Of a stretch of 64,000 nucleotides of DNA, positions 28,973 to 37,593 are shown piece by piece. Position numbers and translations under genes: made by a program. The DNA comes from Flexivirga caeni (GTDB taxonomy: Bacteria > Actinomycetota > Actinomycetes > Actinomycetales > Dermatophilaceae), in assembly GCF_003724155.1 (NCBI RefSeq), contig NZ_RJJQ01000014.1:1-64000 (forward strand). Direction: 5' to 3'. How positions within the stretch are numbered: the stretch's first letter is position 1; each line of letters opens with the position of its first letter. The notes under the pieces were generated by a model. It did not search any database, was not told the DNA's origin, and worked only from the letters and a program-made list of their open reading frames with translations.

Positions 28973-30346
28973 TCACCGCACCTCGCGGCTCGCGATGACC
29001 TCGCGGTACCAGTCGAAGCTGGCCTTCGGGGTGCGTTCCAGGGTGTCGTAGTCGACGTGCACGAGCCCGAAGCGCGGCTGGTAGCCGCGCGCCCACTCGA
29101 AGTTGTCCAGCAGCGACCACACGTAGTAGCCGCGCACATCGACCCCCTTGGCCATCGCACCCCGGACGGCCCCCAAATGGTCTCGTACGTACCGGATCCG
29201 GTCTTGATCGTCGACCCGGCCAGCGGACCGTACGTCATCCGGGCAGGCTATGCCGTTCTCGGTGATGTAGACCGGCGGAAGGGTCGCGCCATACGTGTCG
29301 CGCAGCCACACGAGCAGATCGGTGAACGAACCGGCCTCGACCGGCCAGCCCATCTCGGTGAGGTACTCGCCCGGCCGCTGCTGCTGCCGGAAACCCAGGT
29401 CGGACGCGGCGCGCCGCGAGGGGTCCGGCTCGTCCGGCTCGACAGCCTCCGGCCGGCTCGGCGAGTAGTAGTTGACGCCCAGGAAGTCGAGCGGCTGATG
29501 CACCGTCTCCAGATCACCGTCCCGGAGGAACGAGAAGTCGGTGACCGGCTTCCACACCTCACGCGCCGACTCCGGATAGCGTCCTGCCAGCACCGGGTCG
29601 GTGAACAGCAAATTGCCGATCAACAGGCACCGCGCGGCTGCCTCCGCATCCGCCGGTGACTGCGAAACTTGCTGCACCGAAACAAGATTCAACGTCACCC
29701 CTACCTCGACTGATGGCGCAGCCGCACGCACCGCCTGGGTCGCGAGCCCGTGTCCCAGCAGCAGGTGATGCGCGGCTTGCAATGCTCCCTCGCCCTCCTG
29801 TGCGCCGGGAGCATGCACCCCCTCGGCATAACCGAGGATCGAGGAACAGTAGGGCTCGTTCAGCGTGATCCACTTGGCCACCCGGTCGCCCAGGTGCCCG
29901 GCAGCGACGGCGGCATACTCCGCGAATCGCTCAGCCGTCGCGCGTGACCGCCAGCCGCCACGGTCCTCCAGCGCCTGCGGAAGATCCCAGTGGTAGAGCG
30001 TCACGACCGGGTCGATCCCCGCGGCGAGCAACTCGTCGACGAGCTTGTCGTAGAACGCCAGACCCGCCGCGTTGACCGATCCGTCGTCGGGTTTGATCCG
30101 CGGCCAGGCGAGCGAGAAGCGATAACTGTCGAGCCCGAGCTGTTTCATCAGCGCGACGTCTTCGCCGAACCGGTGGTAGTGGTCGCATGCCACGTCCCCG
30201 GTGTCGCCATCGGCCACCTTGCCCTGAGTATGACTGAACGTGTCCCAGATGGACGGCCGACGGCCGTCCTCGGCGACTGCCCCCTCGATCTGATATGACG
30301 CCGTGGCTGCTCCGAAGACGAAGTCGGCAGGAAACTGGACGGTCAC
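28973..30346 (-). CDS. GH1 beta-glucosidase
   Basis: 457 residues, the normal GH1 length. The acid/base is E164 in TLNEPYC and the nucleophile E363 in YITENGIA; FGAATASYQIEGA, FSLAWPRI and GYYVWSLLDNFEWARGYQPR are typical. No signal peptide, so it acts in the cytosol on imported beta-glucosides or related disaccharides. GTG 30346 overlaps the upstream stop (GTGA) and has GAAGGAG before it. It is the last gene of the LacI-linked operon. Confidence 0.92.
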   Translation of the reverse strand: MTVQFPADFVFGAATASYQIEGAVAEDGRRPSIWDTFSHTQGKVADGDTGDVACDHYHRFGEDVALMKQLGLDSYRFSLAWPRIKPDDGSVNAAGLAFYDKLVDELLAAGIDPVVTLYHWDLPQALEDRGGWRSRATAERFAEYAAVAAGHLGDRVAKWITLNEPYCSSILGYAEGVHAPGAQEGEGALQAAHHLLLGHGLATQAVRAAAPSVEVGVTLNLVSVQQVSQSPADAEAAARCLLIGNLLFTDPVLAGRYPESAREVWKPVTDFSFLRDGDLETVHQPLDFLGVNYYSPSRPEAVEPDEPDPSRRAASDLGFRQQQRPGEYLTEMGWPVEAGSFTDLLVWLRDTYGATLPPVYITENGIACPDDVRSAGRVDDQDRIRYVRDHLGAVRGAMAKGVDVRGYYVWSLLDNFEWARGYQPRFGLVHVDYDTLERTPKASFDWYREVIASREVR

Positions 30347-32316
30347 GGGGTTTCTCCTTCTGAACGGATGCTGGTGGGCGGCGGTGCGTCGGAGCGTGCG
30401 GCCGCGGGATGGTGGATGAGGCTCGCCGGCAGCTCCACGACGGCGACGTCGTATGGCGACAGCCGGTCCACGCCGTGCGCGCCGACCGCGACGGACTCTG
30501 CGGAAGCGTTGACGAACCAAGCGAATTCGCGACCGTCGCGGTGGATGAGACCATCGACGAAGACCCTCGGGTCACCGGTCCGGACCGGCCGTGCGACGCC
30601 CGCCTCGTCGGCGAGCAGGTCGTACAGCCGCCAGGTCTCCTCCGGGTTCACCCGCGCGGTCTGCGCAGCGAAGTACTCGAGCGGCAGGGTGCACAGCACC
30701 GCTTGCCCGGCTCCGTGGCGCTTGCGGGTGAGCACCGGCCGGTCGTGCTGGTCGACGGCGATCACCTCGGCGTCCACGGGCGCGACCGGCAGGATGCTGC
30801 GTCCGCCGGCCGAGCCGGTGGCGGCGAAACGCAGCCTGTCCCCAGCCCGGGCATTGCCGAAGTCGGCCAGCAGCCGCACCTCGACGATGTCGTCGAGCAC
30901 GGGTTCGACCATCCCGTAGCGCAGCAGATGCCGCACGCCGAACGTCGGCTCCAGCCCGGTCCACCACGGGCCGCGCTGAACGGGCGAGTCGCCCAAACCG
31001 TAGGAGACATAGACGGTGTGGCCGGCAGCCGCACGGTCGGCCAGGTGCAGCCAGATGGGTGCGGTGAGTGCCTTCACCGAGGGGACGATCACCAGCCGGG
31101 CACCGTCAGGGACCGGATCCGGCTCGCGCACGAAGGCCGGACCGAGATCCGCCTCGCGGCACGCGACATACGCCTGCTCCAACGCCGCCAGCAGGTCGGT
31201 GCGCTCGGTCTCCTCGAAGGTCCAGTACTCCGGCCCGTCGACGTATGCCGGGACAAGCAACGCCACCTCGGACCGCCACCTGGAGCACTCGGTGAGTTCG
31301 AGGCGGTCGACCAATGCCCGGAAGGCGGTGATCTCGTGCAGTTGCGGTTTGGCCGATCCGTCGACGCGGGTCAGGCCGAAGTGCAGTTCGAACGGGTGGT
31401 GCCGATAGGGATCCTGGTTCGGCAAATTGTCGAAATCGGTGTTGTTCCAGGCCAGCCAGCCGGTCGCGCCCGCGAGCAGCGTGGTGTGCAGGATCTGCCG
31501 GTAGTAGTCGGCAGCGTGCTCGTCCGAGGCGAAGTCGGACGTCACCCCGAACTCTTCGAGCACGACGGGCAACTCCGCCACCGAGGCGAGCTCACACACG
31601 AACGCCGCTCGCAGGTGCTGACGCACGACGTCGTTGCCCATCGGGTAGACATGCGGCCCGACGAAATCGGTGATCTCGGCCAAGTCCCGGACGCTGAAGC
31701 CGTTGTTCCGGCCGGTCACCTCCTGACCCCACGCGCCGTCGCCGATCGACACCGGAGCGAGCGAGTCACCCGAACGGATCGCGGTGACCATCAGCTGTGC
31801 CCACGCCGTGACGTCCGTCCGGCGAGCCGGCCCACCGTAGATGGGCATCTCGTTGGAGACCAGCCAGCCGACGATCGCCGGGTGCCCCACGAACCGGCGC
31901 GCCACCTGCGACAGGTAGCTCGACTGCTGCGCGACCAGCCAGGTGTCCGTGTAGAGATCGCGGTCACCACGCCAGGCCGGATCCCAGTTCTCCCCCGACA
32001 TGTGACCGACGAGAAAGGTGGGGATCGTGCGCATTCCGAGCTCCACATGGAGGTCGAGAAAGCGCCCGTAGCGCCCGATGACTGCTTCGTCCAGCCGTCC
32101 CGGCTCCGGCATGGCATGCGGCCAGAAGAGGAACGACCGCGTCACGTCCAGACCGGCCGCGGCCATGGCCGCCAGCTCGGAGCGGACCAGTCCCTCGTCG
32201 TACGAATGCCACATGAAGGGGCCGCCGCCACGCGACCAGAAGTTGCTCCCGAACCAGACCTGATCCGCGCCGGCGAACCGGACAAACCGCATCGGTCGCT
32301 CGATGCCGCCGCTCAC
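30343..32316 (-). CDS. Clan-A glycoside hydrolase (GH5-like, beta-mannosidase/mannanase type)
   Basis: 657 residues. The N-terminal 350 or so form a TIM barrel with the clan-A catalytic pair: acid/base Glu in GWLVSNEMPIYGG and nucleophile Glu in LPVVLEEFGVTSD. FVGPHVYPMGND and GWLAWNNTDFDN are other barrel motifs. The remaining part resembles a flavodoxin-like glutamine amidotransferase-type and beta-sandwich tail often fused to GH families that act on oligosaccharides. No signal peptide is present. The start is GTG 32316, overlapping the permease stop as GTGA with GGGAG before it; ATG 32292 is the alternative. Substrate mannosides versus glucosides cannot be decided. Confidence 0.7.
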   Translation of the reverse strand: MSGGIERPMRFVRFAGADQVWFGSNFWSRGGGPFMWHSYDEGLVRSELAAMAAAGLDVTRSFLFWPHAMPEPGRLDEAVIGRYGRFLDLHVELGMRTIPTFLVGHMSGENWDPAWRGDRDLYTDTWLVAQQSSYLSQVARRFVGHPAIVGWLVSNEMPIYGGPARRTDVTAWAQLMVTAIRSGDSLAPVSIGDGAWGQEVTGRNNGFSVRDLAEITDFVGPHVYPMGNDVVRQHLRAAFVCELASVAELPVVLEEFGVTSDFASDEHAADYYRQILHTTLLAGATGWLAWNNTDFDNLPNQDPYRHHPFELHFGLTRVDGSAKPQLHEITAFRALVDRLELTECSRWRSEVALLVPAYVDGPEYWTFEETERTDLLAALEQAYVACREADLGPAFVREPDPVPDGARLVIVPSVKALTAPIWLHLADRAAAGHTVYVSYGLGDSPVQRGPWWTGLEPTFGVRHLLRYGMVEPVLDDIVEVRLLADFGNARAGDRLRFAATGSAGGRSILPVAPVDAEVIAVDQHDRPVLTRKRHGAGQAVLCTLPLEYFAAQTARVNPEETWRLYDLLADEAGVARPVRTGDPRVFVDGLIHRDGREFAWFVNASAESVAVGAHGVDRLSPYDVAVVELPASLIHHPAAARSDAPPPTSIRSEGETP

Positions 32317-33155
32317 TTGACGGCTCCCGCCGTCAGTCCGGCGACGAGGAAGCGTTGCAGGAGCAGGAAGACGAGGACGATGGGCAGGCTCACCACGAGC
32401 GAGGCCGCCATCACCTGGTTCCAGTAGACGTTGATCTGGGTGGAGTAGCTCTGCAGCCCGATCGAGAGCGTCTGGGTGTTCGGTCCGGTCATCTGCGACG
32501 CGAAGAGGATCTCGCCCCACGACGTCATGAACGAATAGACCGCAACGGCGATGACGCCCGGACGTGCGGCTGGGAGGACGACCCGCAGGAGCGTCCCGAT
32601 GGTCGACGCACCGTCGACTCGTGCCGCTTCGTCCAATTCCCTCGGTATGCCGTCGAAGTAGCCCGCCAGCATCCAGATCGCGAACGGGAGTGAGAACGTC
32701 AGGTAGGTGATGACCAGCCCGAAGCGTGTCTGGTAGAGCAGGGTGAAACCCAGTGCCTTGTCGATGTTGACGAAGATGAGGAACAGCGGGAGCAGGAAGA
32801 GAATCCCGGGGAACATCTGCGTCGACAGGATCGTGGTGGTGAAGACCTGTCGCCCACGGAAGGTCCACCGGGACACGGCGTATCCGGCGAAGACCGCGAC
32901 GATCACGCTCAGCACCATCGAGATCGAGCACACGATCAGGCTGTTGAGGAAGTACTTCGCCAGCGGCACCGTGCTCCAGATGTCCTTGAACGGCTGCAGC
33001 GTCATGTGACTCGGCCACCACTCGAACTTGCCCTGGACATCACCGAGCGGCTTGACCGAACTGGTGATCAGGACCCACATCGGGACGAGCACGAAAACGC
33101 TCAGCACCGTAATGACGACGACGCGGAACACCTTGAACGACAACGGTTCACGCAC
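32313..33155 (-). CDS. Sugar ABC permease, MalG type
   Basis: 280 residues with six hydrophobic segments. The coupling loop reads GYFDGIPRELDEAARVDGAS followed by PAARPGVIAVAV, the EAA motif of carbohydrate permeases. It overlaps its neighbours on both sides by a few bases and forms a heterodimer with the MalF-type partner. Confidence 0.9.
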   Translation of the reverse strand: MREPLSFKVFRVVVITVLSVFVLVPMWVLITSSVKPLGDVQGKFEWWPSHMTLQPFKDIWSTVPLAKYFLNSLIVCSISMVLSVIVAVFAGYAVSRWTFRGRQVFTTTILSTQMFPGILFLLPLFLIFVNIDKALGFTLLYQTRFGLVITYLTFSLPFAIWMLAGYFDGIPRELDEAARVDGASTIGTLLRVVLPAARPGVIAVAVYSFMTSWGEILFASQMTGPNTQTLSIGLQSYSTQINVYWNQVMAASLVVSLPIVLVFLLLQRFLVAGLTAGAVK

Positions 33156-34083
33156 GGGTGGACCTCCGGTTGAAGATGAGCAGGTAGAGCCCGGTCACCA
33201 CGAGCAGGAAGACGAGCAGGATCACCGACATCGCCGAACCGAAGCCGAAGTCCCAGTTGACGAACGAGGCGCCGTAGATGTGCACCGAGATGATGTCAGC
33301 GGACTTCGGGGGCTGCGCGCCGAAGAGCACGAAGGGCGTGTTGAAGTCGTTGAACGTCCACAGGAAGAGCATCAGGATCATCACCAGGTTGACCGGCCGC
33401 AGCGCGGGCAGGGTGATGTAGCGGATCTGCTTCCAGACGCCGGCGCCGTCGACGGCGGCAGCGTCATACACGTCGTCGGGGATGTTCTGCAGACCGGCGA
33501 GCAGCATCAGAAACGCGAAGGGCCACGAGCGCCAGATCGCGACCACGACCATCGACCAGAATGCGTTGCTGCCGATCAGCCAGAAGCTCTCGCCGTTGGT
33601 CACCCCGAGCGACTTCAGCACGTGGTTCACCAGGCCGTTGTCGCGCTGCAGCATGAAGCTCCACGTCATGATCCCGGCGTAGATGGGCATGGCGTAGGGC
33701 ACCAGGAAGAGGGTCCGGAAGAAACCGCGACCCGTGAAGTTGCGGTGCAGCACGAGTGCGGCCGACATCCCGAAGGTCCACGAGATGCCAACGACGAGAA
33801 CGGTGTACAGGCACGTGACTTCGAAGGAGTGCAGGAAGCTGTTGCCGATCGGCGACGAGAAGTCCAGCGCGAGGCGGTATGACGAGAGGCCCTCCCAGGG
33901 CGCGGTCGACCAGTTCGCGATGTAGGACTGCGTCAGTCCGACGAACGACATCCACACGCCGACGAGCATCGGCACGATGTGGATCAACAGCTCCAGGACG
34001 ATCGCCGGAGCGATCAGCAGATAGGGAGTGAGCCGGCGGGTGGAGCGCCCGCCGGCCCGCTTCACGTGTGGGCCGGACGACAT
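33148..34083 (-). CDS. Sugar ABC permease, MalF type
   Basis: 311 residues. It has a basic N-terminus (KRAGGRSTRRLTPY), six hydrophobic segments, and the EAA loop LAGLQNIPDDVYDAAAVDGA. It begins with ATG overlapping the binding-protein stop (TGATG) and overlaps the MalG-type gene by 8 nt. No ATPase gene is present in this operon, so a shared MsiK-type ATPase encoded elsewhere probably drives it. Confidence 0.9.
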   Translation of the reverse strand: MSSGPHVKRAGGRSTRRLTPYLLIAPAIVLELLIHIVPMLVGVWMSFVGLTQSYIANWSTAPWEGLSSYRLALDFSSPIGNSFLHSFEVTCLYTVLVVGISWTFGMSAALVLHRNFTGRGFFRTLFLVPYAMPIYAGIMTWSFMLQRDNGLVNHVLKSLGVTNGESFWLIGSNAFWSMVVVAIWRSWPFAFLMLLAGLQNIPDDVYDAAAVDGAGVWKQIRYITLPALRPVNLVMILMLFLWTFNDFNTPFVLFGAQPPKSADIISVHIYGASFVNWDFGFGSAMSVILLVFLLVVTGLYLLIFNRRSTRA

Positions 34084-35408
34084 CAGCCGGCAGGGGTCAT
34101 CTTGTCCTGGGCCTGCTGCAGCGCGGCCTTGATGTCACTGTCGGTCGGAGGCGTGCCCGTGGCAGCCTGCGCGATCAGCTGGTTGACCGCATTGCCGACG
34201 TTCGTCTCGAACTGCGACTCGTTGGCCACCAGCGGCAGCGGAACCGCACGCGTGGCGAGGATGCCCTGGAACGCCTTTGCCTCGTCGGCATTGGTGGTGA
34301 AGTTGGGCGTCATACCGGCCACCACGGGCAGCGCCGCGAACGGCACGTCGAGAATCTTCTGCTCCGCCTCGCTGGTCATGAACTTCACGAACTTCAGCGC
34401 CGCGTCCTTGTTCTTCGTGTTCTTGAAGATCGACATGTTGATCCCGGCGACGAAGCTGGCGATGTCCTTCTTCCCCGTGGGGGCGGGGATCGCCACGACG
34501 CCATACGCGCTGGTCTTCATGCCGTCTGCGACCAGGGTGTTGTCGGCGTTGTTCTGGCTCATCAGCATCGCTGCCTTGCCCTTGGCGAAGTCACCCGGCG
34601 CTTCCGGGCCGTTCTTGTACTGCACGCTGCTCGGATTGACGACCTTGTCGCTCATCAGGTCGACGTACTGCTTCACACCCGCCACCATGCCCGGCGAGGT
34701 GAAGTCCGGCTTGCCGCTGGAGTCGAACGGGTCGGCGCCCTGCTGCTGGCCGAAGATGAAGGCGAAGTGGACGCTCTCGGTGTAGCTACCTCCCTCCATC
34801 GCCATGCCGTAGGTCCCCTTGCTGGGATCGGTCAACTTCTTGGCGTCGGTCTGCAACTCCTCCCAGGTGGTCGGCGGCTTCAGCCCGGCATCGGCGAACA
34901 TCTTCTTGTTGTAGTAGAGGCCGTAGACCAGCGAGTAGAGCGGCACGGAGGTCGGATCCTTGCCGGCAACTCCCCCGGTCGCGAAGGACGCGGGCACGAA
35001 CTTCGACTTGCCGCCGATCGCGGTCAGGGCACTGGAGTCGAACGGGAGGAACGCTCCGGTCGCCTGCAGCGACGGCGCCCAGGTGTTGCCGATGTTCAGC
35101 ACGTCCGGACCTTTGCCGCTCGACGTCGCGGCGAGGATCTTGTTCAGCAGGTCGGGCCAGCCGATGACCTGCAGGTTGACCTTGATGCCGGTCTGCTGCT
35201 CGAACTTCTTCAACTCCGGTCCGAGCACCTTCTTGTCGCCGTCGATCGACGAGGCCTGGTTGCTCGCCCAGTAGGTCAGCGTGACTCCCGAGCCCTTGCC
35301 GGTGCCGCCGGAGCCACCGGAGCCACTGGATCCCGAGCTGCCGCTGCACGCCGCCGTGCCGGCGAGCATCGCCACGATCGCCAGCGCTGGTATGAGACGT
35401 CTTTTCAC
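34083..35408 (-). CDS. Sugar ABC substrate-binding lipoprotein
   Basis: 441 residues of the extracellular solute-binding family 1. The lipobox LAGTAAC gives a lipidated Cys21, followed by a Gly/Ser linker. Then come GVTLTYWASNQASSIDGDKK, VLNIGNTWAPSLQATGAFLP, YGLYYNKKMFADAGLKPPTT with WEEL, and GKAAMLMSQNN. GTG 35408 has GAAGGG about 10 nt upstream. It is the first structural gene after lacI in a binding protein-permease-permease-glycosidase-glycosidase operon. Confidence 0.9.
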   Translation of the reverse strand: MKRRLIPALAIVAMLAGTAACSGSSGSSGSGGSGGTGKGSGVTLTYWASNQASSIDGDKKVLGPELKKFEQQTGIKVNLQVIGWPDLLNKILAATSSGKGPDVLNIGNTWAPSLQATGAFLPFDSSALTAIGGKSKFVPASFATGGVAGKDPTSVPLYSLVYGLYYNKKMFADAGLKPPTTWEELQTDAKKLTDPSKGTYGMAMEGGSYTESVHFAFIFGQQQGADPFDSSGKPDFTSPGMVAGVKQYVDLMSDKVVNPSSVQYKNGPEAPGDFAKGKAAMLMSQNNADNTLVADGMKTSAYGVVAIPAPTGKKDIASFVAGINMSIFKNTKNKDAALKFVKFMTSEAEQKILDVPFAALPVVAGMTPNFTTNADEAKAFQGILATRAVPLPLVANESQFETNVGNAVNQLIAQAATGTPPTDSDIKAALQQAQDKMTPAG

Positions 35409-35466
35409 GATTGCACCCTTCGGGCCACCACGCGCGACGCCCTGTCGCGCGGATCACATCACACCA

Positions 35467-35480
35467 CTTACTCGCGTAAG
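35467..35480. promoter_or_regulatory. Putative LacI-type operator
   Basis: CTTACTCGCGTAAG: arms CTTAC and GTAAG around a centre with CG, 12 of 14 positions symmetric, as in many LacI-family sites. It lies 59 nt before the binding-protein start. A direct repeat CGTTATC (35491-35497 and 35502-35508) lies beside it. Confidence 0.5.
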
Positions 35481-35526
35481 CAAACGAATGCGTTATCGGA
35501 TCGTTATCAAGAATTTCGTGCGGGTG

Positions 35527-36543
35527 TCAGGCGGCCGGGCCGGAGCTCCCGCGCTCGCGCAGCACCGAACGCGGCACGCGCACCAAGTTCGGCTGCTTGC
35601 CGGAGATCAGCGCCAGCAAGGTCTCGGCAGCCTGCCGGCCGTAGCGCTGGTTGTCTCGGAAGAGTGCCGTCAACTCGGGGTCGACCGCGCGTGACAGCGG
35701 TGAATCATCCCAGCTGACAACGGAAACCTGCTCCGGCACTGATTTGCCGAGCTCGTGCAGCCGCTTGAGCCCGGCAACCGACATGTGGTCATTACCGAAG
35801 ATCAGCGCGGTCGGCGGATCCGGGATGGCGAGCAGCCTGTCGACAGCGGCACGCGCGTCGGCCGCGCCATACGTCCCCTCGATCGTCGTGACCGCCAATC
35901 CGAGCCGAGCCGCAGCCGTGCGGACGCCCCGCTGCCGCCCGCGCTCGTGCACGAATTCTCGCGGGCCGCTGATGTGCGCGATCCGCTGGTGCCCGAGCCC
36001 CGCAAGATGCTCGACGATCAGCGCCGCGTCTCCCGATTGATCGGTCCAGACGCACGGGAGCGTGACGCCCTTGCGCGGGCCGCCGCACAGCACGGCCGGC
36101 AGGCCGATACGTTCCACAGCGGCAATGCGCTCGTCGTGATGGCGCTCGTCCACCAGGATGACCCCGTCAATACGGCCTTCGCCCCACCACCGCTGGTAGG
36201 TCTCGACCTCGATGTCGGGCGCATCACCGATGACGCGCAGCAGTAGGCTCCAACCTCGTTCTCCCAGAATACTTTCCACGCCTGCGAGAAATTCGAAGAA
36301 GAATGAATCGACGGCGAAGGCGTCGGTCGGCCGGGACAACGCGAGACCGATGACTTTGATGTCCGAACCCATCAGCGCGCGGGCGCTGGCACTTGGGTGC
36401 CAGCCGAGATCGACGGCCAATTTCAGCACTCGCTCGCGGGTGTCGGCGGCGACCCCGGGCTGCCCGTTGAGCGCATACGAGACGGCCGCGCGCGAAATTC
36501 CGAGCTGCCGAGCGATGTCGGCCATTGTCGCCTTCGCGGCCAT
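35527..36543 (-). CDS. LacI-family repressor
   Basis: 338 residues. The N-terminal helix-turn-helix reads TMADIARQLGISRAAVSYAL, followed by the hinge helix HPSASARALMG and a periplasmic-binding-like sugar sensor (VIGLALSRPTDAFAVDSFF, ALIFGNDHMSVAGLKRLHEL). ATG 36543 follows a GGGGAGGG site; the longer frame to 36612 lacks one. It precedes the sugar ABC/glycosidase operon on the same strand and probably represses it until a beta-glycoside binds. Confidence 0.88.
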   Translation of the reverse strand: MAAKATMADIARQLGISRAAVSYALNGQPGVAADTRERVLKLAVDLGWHPSASARALMGSDIKVIGLALSRPTDAFAVDSFFFEFLAGVESILGERGWSLLLRVIGDAPDIEVETYQRWWGEGRIDGVILVDERHHDERIAAVERIGLPAVLCGGPRKGVTLPCVWTDQSGDAALIVEHLAGLGHQRIAHISGPREFVHERGRQRGVRTAAARLGLAVTTIEGTYGAADARAAVDRLLAIPDPPTALIFGNDHMSVAGLKRLHELGKSVPEQVSVVSWDDSPLSRAVDPELTALFRDNQRYGRQAAETLLALISGKQPNLVRVPRSVLRERGSSGPAA

Positions 36544-36629
36544 CGGGTCCCTCCCCTGGCTGGAAGTGAGTCTGACGAGGCTCAGGAGGCTCCCACGGCG
36601 CCTTCTGGACAACGCTCAACTTACCCCCG

Positions 36630-37073
36630 TCAGCTGGCTGTGCCCGAATCTGTCCGCCGCACATGCCGCAACCACAGGAGACCGAGGACCGGCAGGATCA
36701 GTGGCACGTAGCCGTAGCCTTGCCCGAACTTCGACCAGACGGTGGTGTCTCCCGCGCTGCCGGCCGCGACGAAGGCCGATTGGTCCGCATACGACCAGAT
36801 GCCGACTGCGACGACGCCGAACAACTCGAAGCTGATGGTCGCCAGCGCGACGCGCGCACTGGTCCGGTTGCCGCGGGCGAGCGCGAACGTCGCCACGCAG
36901 TAGACGACCGCTGCCACGGCCGAGAGCCAGTAGGGCAAGTGCTGGTGCGGCCAGGTCTGCACGATCTGCATGATCGACCGCCCGGTCGCGGCCAGCGCGA
37001 AGAGCCCGTAGACGGCGACGAGCATGCGCCCCGGCCCGGTGTTGACCCGGACGGACGGCGAGGTGTTGGTCAT
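36630..37073 (-). CDS. Four-helix integral membrane protein
   Basis: 147 residues with four hydrophobic segments (about residues 17-37, 46-66, 72-94 and 118-138) and short charged ends. GGAG lies 8 nt before ATG 37073. The second membrane gene at 37139 lies just upstream on the same strand, so they may be co-transcribed. No catalytic motif is visible. Function unknown. Confidence 0.65.
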   Translation of the reverse strand: MTNTSPSVRVNTGPGRMLVAVYGLFALAATGRSIMQIVQTWPHQHLPYWLSAVAAVVYCVATFALARGNRTSARVALATISFELFGVVAVGIWSYADQSAFVAAGSAGDTTVWSKFGQGYGYVPLILPVLGLLWLRHVRRTDSGTAS

Positions 37074-37138
37074 TGCGGATCTCCGTGTCGTCGTGCTGGT
37101 CGATGTCTGCTGGCCGGACGAGGGGCCCGGCACCCGGG

Positions 37139-37501
37139 TCACTGGCCGTTCCAGAGCTGGACGAGACGGGCCACCATCACCAGGAGGCCGAGCGTCGCCA
37201 CGAGCAACACTCCTGTCCCCCACCGTGATCCGCGCTCGGCAAAGCCCCAGAATGCGGCAATCGGTAACACGCAGACCAGCCCAGCCAAGTATGCGATGAA
37301 CAACGCCTTGGACATGTGGGCGTCGCCGTCGTCGATCCGGGCTATCCCGACGACAAGCTGCGCGATCTCAGCCAGCTCCGCCGCGCAGGTGAGATAGAAA
37401 GCCGGGTTGTCGATGGACTTACCCGTAAGGGTGAGGTATCCGGCATACAACGCCAGCAGACTCAGCACAATGATCAGCACGACTGTGAGGGGCAGGAGCA
37501 C
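37139..37501 (-). CDS. Small integral membrane protein
   Basis: 120 residues with three to four hydrophobic segments and a short polar loop (ARIDDGDAHMS) in the middle. The GTG start at 37501 has no Shine-Dalgarno site but a TAGAAT element six bases before, suggesting a leaderless mRNA. Function unknown. Confidence 0.6.
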   Translation of the reverse strand: MLLPLTVVLIIVLSLLALYAGYLTLTGKSIDNPAFYLTCAAELAEIAQLVVGIARIDDGDAHMSKALFIAYLAGLVCVLPIAAFWGFAERGSRWGTGVLLVATLGLLVMVARLVQLWNGQ

Positions 37502-37507
37502 GCGGAC

Positions 37508-37513
37508 ATTCTA
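37508..37513 (-). promoter_or_regulatory. -10 element of small membrane protein (leaderless)
   Basis: TAGAAT, near consensus, on the minus strand ending 6 nt before GTG 37501. Confidence 0.55.
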
Positions 37514-37593
37514 CGAAGCCGCTCCTGCCAGTTGCTTCACAGCCGCCGCTGCAATGTTGACCGGACCGACGCCACCGAGGAGAGAACACGTTC

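Noticed and set aside
30343-33021. An 892-residue glycosidase
   Set aside because: The first 235 residues are the out-of-frame shadow of the MalG-type permease gene; the real start overlaps the permease stop.
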